Shown here: piece by piece, positions 8,525 to 18,365 of the stretch
Numbering within the stretch: position 1 is the first letter of the stretch
Layout of the letters: each line of letters starts with the position of its first letter
Assembly (NCBI GenBank): GCA_963575745.1
Contig: CAUYUJ010014336.1
Span: forward strand, 236,097 to 266,096
Length of the DNA: 30,000 nt
Origin: Prorocentrum cordatum
Taxonomy: Eukaryota > Sar > Dinophyceae > Prorocentrales > Prorocentraceae
Direction: 5' to 3'
Notes under the pieces: generated by a model
Databases searched by the model: none
Seen by the model: only the letters and a program-made list of their open reading frames with translations
Told to the model about the DNA's origin: nothing
Made by a program: the position numbers and the translations under genes

Positions 8525-9078
8525 AGGCCCTCAGGCTGCACAGGGCGGCTCAGCAGGTTTCCCGCTCCTCTTTCTACTTCTCCATTGTGCATCATGTGGT
8601 AGCACGGTCGCTTGCACGCGCATGTGGGAGTGCCGCTGGGCTCCTGTTCGATACGAGCACCTGGCCGATGACTACGGCTGTCGCCTCCGCCCGACTGAAG
8701 AACGCGGGCTCCTCGCTGTTACCTCCGTCGCCAGCTTGAAGCAGTCAAATCGGAACGACGGTTGATGCTGATAGCGATCGCCTGATGGAGACGATCTTGC
8801 ATGTAGTGGACAACGGATGAGTTGTCCCACTACAACATAATTTAAGCCAGCAGCTGTGAAGTCCGCAGCCTCTACCCTCGACGAGGTTTTGCCTAACCTG
8901 CTTGCCGGCGTTTGTCGATCGGCAGTGGCATGTGTGCTTCTGCATCTCGAACATAACTACTCTCACGCAAACCTCAACAACCTCCGCAAACTCCACAAGC
9001 CCTACAGCCCCCACAACCTCCACGCGCCCTACAGCCCCCCAGAACCCTGACCCCCCCTCCACCCCCAAAAAGCTTTCC
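8525..9078. other. Stretch without a supported gene after the LINE
   Basis: Begins with an imperfect direct copy (8524-8557) of the exon end at 1199-1234. A frame open to 8763 contains ordinary-looking residues such as RYEHLADDYGCRLRPTEERG. It could be a displaced host exon, but the evidence is weak. From 8960 onward the sequence is CCTACAGCCCCC-like low complexity leading into the CA array. Confidence 0.4.
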
Positions 9079-9713
9079 CACACACACACACAAACACACA
9101 CACACAACACACAACACACAACACACAACACACAACACACAACACACAACACACAACACACACAACACACACACCACACACAACACACACAACACACACA
9201 ACACACACAACACACACAACACACACAACACACACACCACACACAGCACACACACAACACACACAACACACACAACACACACAACACACACAACACACAA
9301 CACACACACACAACAGACACAACACACACACCACACACAACCCACACAACACACACAACACACACAACACACAACACACACAACACACACAACACACACA
9401 ACACACACAACACACACAACACACACACAACACACACAACACAATACACACACAACACACAACACACACCACACACAACACACACAACACACACAACACA
9501 CACAACACACACAACACACAACACACACAACACACAACACACACACAACACACACAACACACACAACACACACAACACACACAACACACACACAACACAC
9601 AACACACACAACACACAACACACACAACACACAACACACACACACCACACACAACACACACAACACACACAACACACACAACACACAACACACACACACA
9701 CACACGCACACAC
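9079..9713. repeat. AACACACACAC-type satellite-like array
   Basis: More than 600 bp built from AAC plus two to four CA units, giving irregular 7-12 bp periods. Every reading frame is open only because the repeat lacks stops (His/Thr/Asn or Cys/Val products). These are not genes. Confidence 0.97.
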
Positions 9714-9989
9714 TTTTGCGTCGGCGGCTGGGCAGAGGTAACTGCTCGGGCGATCGGGCATAAAAGGGGCGCGCTAGATGCAAATTGGGCCCGGGCGCGA
9801 CGGGAAGAGAGGAAGCCAGGCCCGCTCAAGCAAGTCATCGGCTTCAACGGAGGAGCGCCGAAGGGGGGGGGGCCAGCCGCTGGCACCGGGCAGCAGCTGG
9901 GGGAGGACGGCAGCCAGCGGCGGCCGGGCAAAGCCAGATGGGGGAGGACACGCCACATGGGAAAACATCGAGACCAGACCACTCGAGAA
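9714..9989. other. Unique spacer between two CA-type arrays
   Basis: No gene is seen. Positions 9714-9748 match 1004-1035 in inverted orientation over about 32 bases (core TGCCCAGCCGCCGACGCAA on the other strand), suggesting two copies of a dispersed repeat. It also contains a run of ten G at 9857-9866. Confidence 0.6.
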
Positions 9990-10729
9990 TAACACACACA
10001 CACGCACGCACTCGCACGCACACGAACACGTACGCGCACACGAACACGCACGCACATGCACGCACACGCCCGCACACGCACGCACATATGCACGCACTCA
10101 CAAACGCACACGTGCACACACGCACGCACGCACGCACGCACACACGCACACACGCACACACACACACGCACGCACGCACACACGCACACACGCACACACG
10201 CTCACACTCCCACACGCTCACACGATCGTACGCACACGCGAACACGCGCACACGCGCACACACGCACACACGCACATTCGCACTCACGCATGCGCATACA
10301 CGCACGCACGCACACACGCACACACGCACACAAATGCACACACACACGCACGCACGCACGCACGCACACACCCACGCACACACAAACACGCGCACGCACA
10401 GCTCGCACGCACGCACGCACACACGCACCCACGCACACTCGCACTTATGCACACACGCACAGACGCACACACGCACACGCACACACACAAGCAGACACGC
10501 ACACACGCACACAGCCCACACAACGCGCACACAACACTCACAGCACACACACAGCACACACGCACCAAACACAATAACACACTCAACACACACACACAAC
10601 ACGCACAACACACGCAACACACACCACACAACACACACAACACACACACACCACACACACACAACACACAAAACACACAGCACACTAAGCACACACAACA
10701 TACATAAAACACAACACACACACACACTT
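9990..10729. repeat. CACG/CACA mixed dinucleotide array
   Basis: About 740 bp of ACACGCACGCAC-type repeat, which changes near 10510 to the ACACAAC type also seen at 9079-9713. Open frames are artefacts. Alternating purine-pyrimidine CG/CA runs could adopt Z-DNA. Confidence 0.95.
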
Positions 10730-11600
10730 TGGTTGCCAACGGCGCAATACCTGCACGGATACCAACACCCAAACCACCACCGTCACCATCACCACCATCA
10801 TCACTATCTCTGAAACCTGTCAAATGGAATCATCCTTGTCATGGTTAATGTCGTCCTGCGGGGCTTCCTTGCTCAACCTACGCTTCTGACAGGGTGCACG
10901 GACAAGGCGGCAAGCTGTCGCTTGCTCCATACGGTCGGCCCAGAAGCAAGTGCTCACACTTTGCGACCCCTCCTCGCGAGTGGGCATCAGCCTGGCCGCC
11001 CTCTGAGGAGCGATGGCAGCCTGGTGCCGTTTCGAACTGGATTGATGGAAGCAGGGGTGGGCGTCCTCTCTCCCCATCCTGACCTGAATCCCACCAACCT
11101 TCTGGGCGTAGGTGGTTTAGTGTATTTTCTCTTCCATCTGCCCCTCTTCCCCTTCAGAAAAGGCTCATCACTGTTCCCGATTGATAATATGCACCCCCTC
11201 CCCCACCCGGCCGACAGCCAACCCGGAACCATGACAACTCCATAAGGGCCCCCCCCCCACCATCCCTGTCAAAAACAATACAAACACACTCTGCCTCCAC
11301 ATTTGGAGCATGCGCGGCCGCCCCGCGACCATTCTGCATTGGTATTTTACAGGGACGGCTAGGGTGCCAGCAGATCCCACCTGCCTTCTGGGCGCAGGTG
11401 GTCGACCGACTGTTTTGACACATCAATGGCTGCTGCCTTTTCGCCTTATCGTCAGCGATATGCTGACACCCGGGTGTTACGTATGTGTTGGGAGGGCGGG
11501 TGGGAGTGAGCAAGACAGCTTGCGGGCGGATGGGTAGCTTGACCCAACCCCCTACCCCCCTCCACCTGGAGCTGGACGGGGCGCTCTGCGACCGATTGGA
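10730..11600. other. No supported gene
   Basis: Unique-looking sequence with short open frames on both strands, none with consistent codon bias. Two small hairpins share the loop CTTCTGGGC, at about 11091-11115 and 11377-11401 (stems CCACCAAC and CCACCTGC with their complements). Confidence 0.5.
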
Positions 11601-12200
11601 GCGTCCAGGGTGACCCAAGATGGCTCCAAGAGGGCCTCAGCGAGCCACAGCTGGCCTCCAAGAAGGCTCAAGATACTCAAGATAGCTCAAGATAGCCTCC
11701 AACGTGATCAAGAGGCTCCGAGTCTGCCGCAAGACGGCTCCAAGTGGCCTCGGAGAATCCCCAAGAAAGCACGCACCCGAGAGTGCCGAATCCTCCCACA
11801 ACCTGATTACAGTCAATGTTTTTTGATTTCTCGCCGCTTCGCTTCTGATGGCTGTCCGAGGCGTGAAGATGGATCCAGCACGGCCCAAGAGGGCCCCAAG
11901 AGAGGCCCAAGAGAACCCCAAGACGGCCCTAGGAGCGACCAACAGCGCGCAAAGAGCGCCCGAAGAAGGCTCCAAGAAACGACTGTGGGGGCTCCATAGG
12001 GTCGCCGGTAATTAAGGCTCCCACCTTCTTTGCGCGACCCCGTCCAAGATGGTCTCAAGAGGGCCTTCAGGGCGGCTCCCAAGAGACCCCCAGGAGGCCC
12101 CCAAGAGGCCCCTAAGCGGCACCCAGGGCACCCCAAGAAGCCTCCCAAGATCCACCAAGAGACATCCCAAGAGACTCCGAGAGGCATCCAAGAGACCTCT
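11600..12200. repeat. Degenerate CCAAGAGGCCCC / TCAAGATAGC repeats
   Basis: Short units of 10-15 nt built on CCAAGA or TCAAGA recur throughout, with one clear unique interval near 11795-11870. On the minus strand this reads as LGPSWG-like peptide repeats, which are low complexity. No gene is claimed. Confidence 0.65.
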
Positions 12201-12209
12201 GGCATTCTG

Positions 12210-12360
12210 CTCGCCCTCCTCCTCCTCCTCCTCCTCCTCCTCCTTCTCATCTGTATATTCCCTATCATTTTCCCTCCTCCTCCTTCTCCTCCTCCTCCCC
12301 CTCCTCCATGTCCGACTCCATCCTAATCCTCCTCCTCCTCCTCCTCATCTCCTTCTCCTC
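12210..12360 (+). repeat. (TCC)n-rich tract
   Basis: Interrupted TCC runs (12217-12245, 12275-12305, 12327-12360). Just downstream is the segment 12405-12540, which resembles 27797-27872, and that copy also lies downstream of a TCC tract. Confidence 0.9.
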
Positions 12361-12404
12361 TTTGAAAGATAATAGCTGGCCCCCCCCCGTCTCTTGCTCC
12401 TACA

Positions 12405-12540
12405 CTTCCCTGATCACCTCAACTCTCCTGGGCATCGTGTCTGGATGGGCTGGTGGGGATACATTTTCGGTCGCGTCCGCTAGCGAAGGCGCTAGCGGAG
12501 TCAGAAGCGCTACGGGAGCTGGTGGGGATACGTGAGGCGT
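12405..12540 (+). repeat. Dispersed repeat with a relative at 27797-27872
   Basis: Shares CCTGATCA, CTGGGCAT, GTCTGGATG and GGCTGGTGGGG(A/T)TAC in order with 27797-27872. An internal segment with an inverted repeat (GCTAGCGAAGGCGCTAGC) is present only here. The following sequence up to 13380 has open frames on both strands without clear coding bias. Confidence 0.55.
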
Positions 12541-13380
12541 CAACAATTGCTACGCCTGCTGCGGGCATTTGTGCTCCTGTGTAGAGCGAGACGATGGGCA
12601 TGAGGTCTCTCGCATCAGCAATGAGGAGGTGGACGAGATGGCAGCAGCATAAGGAGGCAGACAGAGAAGTCGATTTCCACCATCTCCGCTCACCTGAGGT
12701 ATATAGCCGAGAGACAATCCGCCGATCCCCACGTAACAGGGCCTCACGATCGAGACGCCGTTCCCCTCACCAACATTCGCCTCGGTCCTCCGCTGCAAGT
12801 GCACGCTGGCCTTGGGAAGAAATAATGTCTGACGACCATGTGAGCTTATCACCGAGATCGCACACCGATACTCCCCAAACCGTGTCCAACTCAGACACAC
12901 GTTCGCTGACAGTCTTTCAACGCTTTCTGCTGCAACCATCCCCAAGGGGCGGCAGTATCTGGCTGCCGCGTGGGTGGGGCAAGTCAAAGATGACTTGGGA
13001 TGAAACAGCATTCCAGGAGAAGTGTTCCAAACCTCTGGGGGGAAAAAATGATGAAGAAGCCAAGAGGTCAGAGGTCTGAGCCTTCAAGAGAGTGGCTTTT
13101 CACCCGATTGTATGTTCTGCCTGTCGAACAGTCCCGCATACTGGATTCGATTGGGCCCTTCTGCAAGGCCCCGTCGAAAGCTTTAGAAGGCTCTCTCAAA
13201 CTTTAGAGGGTCCTGGTATCCCGATCGCTTGGAGGAACCCCTCGGACCCGTTTCTATCGAGACTCCACTGCTTCTTGGCGATGCTCGTCCCGGGTGGCCC
13301 TCCGAGGCCGCACCAGCAGCTCGAAGACCGTGGGGCCCAGCCCTCCCACGTCGTGCTTTTGCCTGCAGCGTGCACATCGC

Positions 13381-13505
13381 CATCGTTCGGACGCCCATTC
13401 CCCATGCATTTTTTGGCTTCGTGCGTGTATTTTTCGCAAGACGATCCAAGATGTTCCTCGATGGCCCTCGCCCCCCCCAAAATGCACACGTCCGAGCGAT
13501 GCCAA
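13381..13505 (+). mobile_element. Short inverted-repeat element, ATCGCTCGGGCG family, copy 1
   Basis: About 125 bp with imperfect terminal inverted repeats (CATCGTTCGGACG and CGTCCGAGCGATG). The shared interior includes GATGTTCCTCGATGGCCCTCG. Further copies are at 19267-19381, 26939-27069 and 29483-29617, all in the same orientation. No coding capacity. Confidence 0.75.
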
Positions 13506-13569
13506 GACACTCCTGGAGGTCAGGACGCCTATCCTGCTCCTGCACCCCCCTGGAACACGACCACCGGTG

Positions 13570-13945
13570 CATCCCCCTCCTCATCCTCGTTCTCGTCCTC
13601 CCTCTCCTCCTGGCAGTCCTGCAAATCCTCCTTTTCCCGCTCCCTCTCTTCCTCCTCTTCCTCTCCCTTCCCCCTCCTCCTCTTCCTCGTGCTCGTGCAC
13701 CTCCTGCTCATCGTCCTCCTCCCCCTCCTCCTCCTCCTCCTCCTCCTCCTCCTCCTCCTCTTCCTCTTCCTCCTCCCTCCTCCTCTCCTCCTCCTCCTCC
13801 TCCCTCCCTCCTCCTCCTCTTTCTCCTCCTCCTCCTCCCCTCCTCCTCCTCCTCCTCCTCTTCTTCGTGCTCCTGCACCTTCTCCTCCTCGTCGTCGTCG
13901 TCGTCGTCCTCCTCCTCCTCCTCCTCCTCCTCCTCCTCCTCTGCG
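13570..13945 (+). repeat. Long interrupted (TCC)n tract with a CGT block
   Basis: About 375 bp of TCC units with CTC, TTC and GTGCTC interruptions and a CGTCGTCGTCGTCGTCGT block near 13889-13907. The strand asymmetry is nearly complete polypyrimidine, so it could form triplex DNA. Confidence 0.95.
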
Positions 13946-14083
13946 TGAACAAGAGGGCGCTGGCGCGCCACATTCCGCGGGCAGCCCACGCGCGACGCTC
14001 CGCTCCATCGACCCTCTTCAGCAGGACCGCGGGTGGGCGGACAAACGCAAAAGAACTTGACACGTGGATACCGTCATCGGCCT

Positions 14084-14215
14084 GACCTAAGGAACGATAA
14101 ATAAAGAACGAAACCGCTTTTTCCTCCAAGGAGTAACGCATAAAGAACGATAACTAATCAATAACGTATACGGGACGATGAATACCGCATGCAAGCCTAA
14201 GGAACGACGGAGCCC
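14084..14215 (+). mobile_element. Diverged relative of the TA-flanked MITE
   Basis: Shares TGACCTAAGGAACG, AATAAAGAACGA and TAAGGAACG-CGGAGCCCC with the copies at 17574-17750 and 23659-23834, but the termini are not preserved. The remainder of 13950-14420 shows no gene. Confidence 0.5.
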
Positions 14216-14423
14216 CTTTTGAAAAATTAGTGTTACTTATTCAAGCCGCTCACTGTACGGTGACCTTGCGCGGTGGCTCACGGAAACCGTTCGCATGGAC
14301 GACCGAATGAACAAGCGCTCACGCGCCACCATTCCCAAGAAATCTCGCGCGCGAGTGCTCGCGCAAACAATGCCCTGTGGACTTCTGCCCGCCCGCCACC
14401 ATCCCCGCAAACAGTCCGCCGTG

Positions 14424-15045
14424 GATGAACTGTGTCGCCTAGTTCCGCGAAAGGTTGAAATGTGTCGCCTAAATGTGGTTGCGGTTCCGCCTGCGAGCGG
14501 GTTGAAATATGTCGCGTAGTTGCGGTTGCGATTACGGTTGCGCCCGCGGGCGGGTTTAAATGTGTCGCCTAACTCCGGTTGCGAATGCGGTTGCGGCCGC
14601 GGGCTAGCTGAAACTTGTCGCCTAGTTCTGGTGGCGAATGCGCCCGCGGGCGGGTTGAAATGTGTCGCCCAGTTGCGGTTGCGGTTGCGCCCGCGGGCGC
14701 GTTGATATGTATCGCCTACTGTAGCTGCGGTTGCCGTGGCAGTTGCGCCCGCGAGCGGGGTGAACTGTTTCGACAGCTGCGGTTGCGGTTGCTCCCGCGG
14801 GCGGGTTGAAATGTGTCGCCTAGTTGCGGTTGTGGTTGCGCCCGCGAGCTGGTTGAGATGTGTCGCTTAGTTGCGGTTACGGTTGCGCCCGAGGGCGGGA
14901 TGAAATGTGTCGCCTAGTTGCGGTTGCAGTTGCGGTTGCTCCCGCGGGTGTCGCCTATTTGTGGTTGCGGTTGCGCCCGCGCCCGGGTTAAAATGTTTCG
15001 CCTAGTTGCGGTTGCGGTTGCGTCCGCGAGCAAGATGAAATTTGT
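14424..15045 (+). repeat. ~48-bp-period minisatellite, about 13 units
   Basis: Each unit contains GGTTGAAATGTGTCGCCTAG followed by one to three GCGGTT units and GCGCCCGCGGGC. Anchors of the TGTCGCC core are near 14431, 14461, 14511, 14561, 14616, 14661, 14712, 14768, 14811, 14861, 14907, 14949 and 14996. Units vary from about 30 to 58 bp because the inner GCGGTT repeat expands. Short open frames here (CRLVAVAVAPAG-like) are repeat products. Confidence 0.92.
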
Positions 15046-15270
15046 TGTCAAAAGTGCCCCTCCACGTCAGTCAATTCAGCCCAATTCAGTCGGGAGGGCA
15101 CAGAATTCCATCCGGCTCCGCCAGGAAAGCACCATCGCGACAACTCGCAACCAGCGCCCGAGTCCTCCCCTTTCTCTGCCGCAGGATTCGGGCCAGATCG
15201 GTCTGTGACCGTCCCGTCCTGGGGTTCAAGAACTGGGAAACAACGCCTTGTGTGAAAGAGCCCACGACAT

Positions 15271-15438
15271 TTAAGTCGGGCGTGTCCCCTCTACAGAGGG
15301 ATTTTGGGCGAACAATTATTTGAAAAACCCCAGAAATACCCCCCAATGGGCAAACATAGTCAAAACATCGTCCCCAATTTTTTGTCTTGAATGCTATTTT
15401 GGAGCACTCCTCTCGCAGAGGGACAGGCCCGACTTCAC
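15271..15438. mobile_element. TTAA-type MITE, copy 1 (decayed right end)
   Basis: The left terminus is TTAAGTCGGGCGTGTCCCC and the right terminus, in complement, is TGAAGTCGGGCCTGTCCC. It is the same family as 18700-18860 and 22634-22828. The right TTAA has become TTCA. Confidence 0.75.
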
Positions 15439-15469
15439 ACACGACGTCCGCCGAGGTGTTGCTCTCATC

Positions 15470-15760
15470 TTCGATGGCCCCCGGGGTCCGGCCACGGCCC
15501 CCGAGGGCCGACATCGAGGCAGACAGGGCTGACCGAACACCAACAGGTCGTGGGAAAAAAAAACACAGGTGTGTGTTTTTTGTATGTTTTTTTGTGTGTT
15601 TTGTGTGTGTGTGTGTATGTGTGTGTGTGTGTGTGTGTGTGTTTGTGTGTTTTTGTATTTTTGTTTGTGCTTTAGTGTTTTTTTTTTTTTTGCCACGGCC
15701 CCCAAGGGCCGACCTCGAGGCAGACAAGGCCGACCGAACACCAACCAGGCCGACCGGAGA
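15470..15760. repeat. Direct repeat pair flanking a GT tract
   Basis: The segments 15487-15548 and 15691-15745 are near-identical (CCACGGCCCC-GAGGGCCGAC, CATCGAGGCAGACA, CCGAACACCAAC). Between them lies a (GT)n/(T)n tract at 15567-15690. No gene. Confidence 0.85.
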
Positions 15761-15819
15761 TCTGGGCCGGGCGGGGGGTTCTCGCCACCGCTCGAGCGCC
15801 CATTCGTCCCCCGGTGCCA

Positions 15820-16371
15820 TTTTCTCTCGACCTCGCGCGCGTGTGCTCTTCGCGAGAGGATCCTCGATCTCGCGCGTGTGTGCTTTTCTCGATCTCGCGC
15901 GTGTGTGCCTCCTCGATGGCGCTCGCCGGAGAAAGAATACGGTGCAAAGGGGGGGCCCCGGAGCCTTCGCGGACGGGGCCTGGGCGCCCACGGAGGGGAA
16001 GCTGTTGTTAGGCAATTCTCTCGATCTCGCGCGCGTGTGCTCTTCGCGAGAGGATCCTGGATGCTCCTCTGCGGGACGGGAAAATGACCACAGCCACTGC
16101 TTTTTGTCTGCGCCGCCTTCCAGCCGGCCGAAAAAGAAGCAGCGGTTGTGGTCATTTCCCTGGTGCCGAGCTCAGCGAGAATGGCCACAGCCACTGCTTT
16201 GTTTCTGCGGGCTGGAAGGCGGCAAAACAAGAAAAGCAGTGGCCGTGGTCGTTTTCACGCCCCGTATCCTCGATGGCGCTCGCCGGAGAAAAGGTACACG
16301 GTGCAGATGGGGGGGCCCCGGAGCCTTCGCGGACGGGGCCTGGCCGCCCACGGAGGGGAGCAGGGTATGTT
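15820..16371 (+). repeat. Local segmental duplication
   Basis: Block A (TCTCGATCTCGCGCGCGTGT...GAGAGGATCCT) occurs at about 15824-15867 and 16018-16062. Block B (TCCTCGATGGCGCTCGCCGG...CACGGAGGGG) occurs at 15909-16000 and 16266-16359. Both are direct and nearly identical. Two hairpins lie between them. No gene is supported. Confidence 0.85.
16083..16257. repeat. Two adjacent hairpins in opposite orientation
   Basis: Hairpin 1 (16083-16157) pairs AATGACCACAGCCACTGCTT with a downstream complement. Hairpin 2 (16179-16257) has the same stem, but its loop (CTGCGGGCTGGAAGGCGGC) is the reverse complement of loop 1. They are therefore one element inserted or copied twice in opposite directions, about 20 bp apart. 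Confidence 0.8.
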
Positions 16372-16374
16372 GTT

Positions 16375-16570
16375 AGGTCGATCGTGGGATCGCTTGTGAG
16401 ATCGATCGTGAATTCGACTGTGGCATCCATCATAGTATCCAGTGTGAGATCGATCGCGAGACTTGGTGTGTGTGTGTGTGTGATCGATGGAGATGCCGAG
16501 TGTGAGATCGATAATGAGATTTGTTGCGAGATCGAGAGTTTGATCGACGTGGGATTGATGGGCGTGTGAG
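16375..16570 (+). repeat. Degenerate GAGATCGATCGTG repeat
   Basis: Recurrent GATCGAT, GTGAGATCGAT and GCGAGATCGA words with irregular spacing and a short GT run at 16468-16482. It begins immediately after block B of the duplication. The next stretch up to 16764 shows no gene. Confidence 0.75.
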
Positions 16571-16764
16571 CCGTCGGAGGTCCAGGGCGGCGCCCCGCCG
16601 CCAGGCGTCCCACCGACGCATCCTAAGCTAACAAAACTAAAACTGGCCACGGGCCGCCGGCGGGGCGGCCCGGACGCGGCCGCGCTGGGTGGGCGCCAGC
16701 TGCCCAGGAAGTCCCGGCGCCTCGAGCAACTCCACCTGCACTCCGCCAGCCCCCCTATAGGCCC

Positions 16765-16884
16765 CATGTGGGGAGGAGGAGGGGGAGCATGGGAGGAGGA
16801 GAGGAGGAGGGGAAGGTGGAGGAGGAGGAGGGGAAGGTGGAGGAGGAGGAGGAGGAGGAGGAGGAGGAGGAGGAGGAGGAGGAT
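16765..16884 (-). repeat. (GGA)n tract, i.e. (TCC)n on the minus strand
   Basis: About 120 bp of GGA units with GGGAAGGTGGA interruptions. It is the only large TCC-type tract in this window with the purine strand on top, apart from the shorter GA-rich stretch at 18460-18560. Confidence 0.95.
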
Positions 16885-16889
16885 GAGGC

Positions 16890-17054
16890 GGACCAACATC
16901 AACCCACGATGTAGCAGCGATGCTGCAGGGCACCCTCCCGTCCCAAGCGCCCTTCCCACCCGGCTCAGAAGTATTCTTTAACTGCGCGAAGCGCCTCCTT
17001 GAGAAACGAGCGCTCATGCGCCTGCAGCTCAAGCGATACCTGGATTTTGAATGA
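16890..17054 (+). CDS. Possible terminal exon of a host gene, product unknown
   Basis: Open for 54 codons to TGA at 17052-17054, with an internal ATG at 16920. The peptide contains SEVFFNCAKRLLEKRALMRL, a basic amphipathic helix-like ending unlike a translated repeat. Third positions favour G/C in the first half. The upstream (GGA)n could be in-frame poly-Glu or intron. The opposite strand is also open, so the strand call is tentative. The family is not recognised. Confidence 0.35.
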   Translation, partial: GPTSTHDVAAMLQGTLPSQAPFPPGSEVFFNCAKRLLEKRALMRLQLKRYLDFE

Positions 17055-17156
17055 ACCCGCCCCATACTTCGACCTAGAAGGAGTGCGACTAGAATTCGAG
17101 ACAATACTCAGCGGCACTACCCTCCATTTGTGTAGTGGTTGCGCATGATCTGCTTG

Positions 17157-17160
<4 letters not shown>

Positions 17161-17195
<35 letters not shown>

Positions 17196-17247
17196 GAACA
17201 ACTATACATAGGGAGAAAGAGAACGAGAGAGACAGAACATCAAAAAC

Positions 17248-17279
<32 letters not shown>
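17161..17279. repeat. Two (GA)n tracts
   Basis: GA runs at 17161-17191 and 17246-17279, separated by an AT-richer spacer. Frames across them are artefacts. Confidence 0.95.
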
Positions 17280-17409
17280 AAAAACAAGAACAACAAAAGA
17301 GAGAGCGAGCCGCGCACCTCTGTGGCGCATTGGTAGACAGCACGGGGGCGTGCGCAACGCTGGGCTCGTGCCGGCGCATCGACGCAGAAGCGCTTGGCCG
17401 CTGCGCGCC

Positions 17410-18000
17410 CCTCGCTGCCTGGCATGCCAAAGCGAAGACACATCGGCTCAAAGGGATCCTGGGACGGCCACGCTTTCGGGGACTCCCCGGGCGGGCCGAG
17501 ACGAAACTCACTGGCGCGAAGACGCAACGTCCCACGGCACTGCCATCTGGCTGTCGGGCACCACTTGTCCATACAGACGGGGCGTTGACCCAAGGAACCC
17601 TAAATAAGGAACGAGGCCCCTTTCATCCACAAGTTACACTTCGATTTCCCATCGAAAACCTAGGGAAAACCCAAGGGAAGCGGTGAAACAATCAAGGAAC
17701 ACGGAGCCCCTCCCCAACGAGAAGGGTTTCTTCTTCAGCGCCCCGACTGTATCTGGCTGTCGGGCACCACTTGTCCATATGCCTGCAGAGAACTGAGCTT
17801 CCCGCAGCCACAGGTGGCACGCACGGCGTCCTTGGTGACGTGACCAACGTACGAAAGGCTTACGCCAACCACTCTTCGCAGGCACAGCGCCTGGAAGGCG
17901 TCCAGCTTTTTCGCCTCGCCCTTGGTTGCCTCAGCCTGGTCATACAACACAGCAAACTCTCACGCGACAACCACATGTTTCAAACAAAACCCTCCGTCCG
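17410..18000 (-). pseudogene. Decayed LINE reverse-transcriptase C-terminal fragment
   Basis: The minus-strand translation of 17780-17985 contains EFAVLYDQAEA, KKLDAFQALCLRRVVGV and SLSYVGHVTKDAVRA. This is the region after the RT palm, where LINE proteins typically read 'LLYG..., KLDAFQ-RCLRRILGI, SYI-RV-NAEV'. Beyond the inserted MITE (17574-17750) the minus strand continues with YGQVVPDSQ and, in another frame, RKRGRPRIPLSR, matching the common RGRPR motif near the end of such proteins. A TGA in front of EFAVLY and at least one frameshift show decay. It is not closely related to the intact LINE at 1460-8460, which lacks these motifs. Confidence 0.65.
17574..17750. mobile_element. TA-flanked MITE inside a LINE fragment, 29-bp flanking duplication
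   Basis: A 177-bp element with termini CAGACGGGGCG and CGCCCCGACTG, flanked by TA on both sides. The host sequence is duplicated for 29 bp, perfectly, at 17545-17573 and 17751-17779. A second copy is at 23659-23834 (about 80 percent alike by eye). TA flanks are typical of Tc1/mariner-related MITEs; the long duplication is not. Confidence 0.8.
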
Positions 18001-18079
18001 CTTAGACGGCACAATTTTGTCTGAGGGCGCTGGTTGTTAGGAAGCCTCGAAGTAAAACCACCTATTGAAAACTAGCCTG

Positions 18080-18365
18080 CCTCCATCCGTGCAACTCATG
18101 CACCATGTTGCACTTCGTGGTGGTGCTTGTCGGGGAAGTCTTGGGCGAGCGCTCCATTTTGAACGGGACCGCGCCTCTGTCGGCGCAACTGTCGAAAGCT
18201 TTGCATACGAATGTGCGCGGCGTCGGAGCGAGAACCGACGGACCTGGCCCCCATCGTGCAACTGATGCAAAGCTTTCCGAACAGAATGTGCGCGGCGCTC
18301 AGACGACAACTACATCTTGAAAATGATCCCCATCCATCCGTGCAGCAGTTTGAAGCTTTCGGGCA
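18080..18365. repeat. Degenerate ~80-bp tandem repeat
   Basis: Four partial units share CATCCGTGCAACTGATGCA, AAGCTTTCCGAACAGAATG and TGTGCGCGGCG, near 18084, 18178, 18249 and 18332. The spacing is irregular. The following 18460-18560 is GA-rich with a short acidic open frame (EEDEKEKEKKEEEAEEDRS) that I cannot distinguish from repeat. Confidence 0.6.

Noticed and set aside
8745-10823. Cys/Val-rich and His/Thr-rich open frames up to about 390 codons
   Set aside because: Pure products of the CA-type arrays. No start context, no codon bias beyond the repeat.
12540-12652. Cys/His cluster (CYACCGHLCSC) reading like part of a RING finger
   Set aside because: The spacing does not fit a RING domain, the frame is short, and neighbouring frames are equally open.
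14424-15045. Possible CRISPR array from regularly spaced repeats
   Set aside because: Units are contiguous and variable, without unique spacers, in a eukaryotic context. It is a minisatellite.
17323-17372. tRNA-like A box (TGGCGCATTGG) and weak B box
   Set aside because: The B box matches poorly, no cloverleaf can be drawn, and the segment overlaps the minus-strand LINE fragment. Likely chance.
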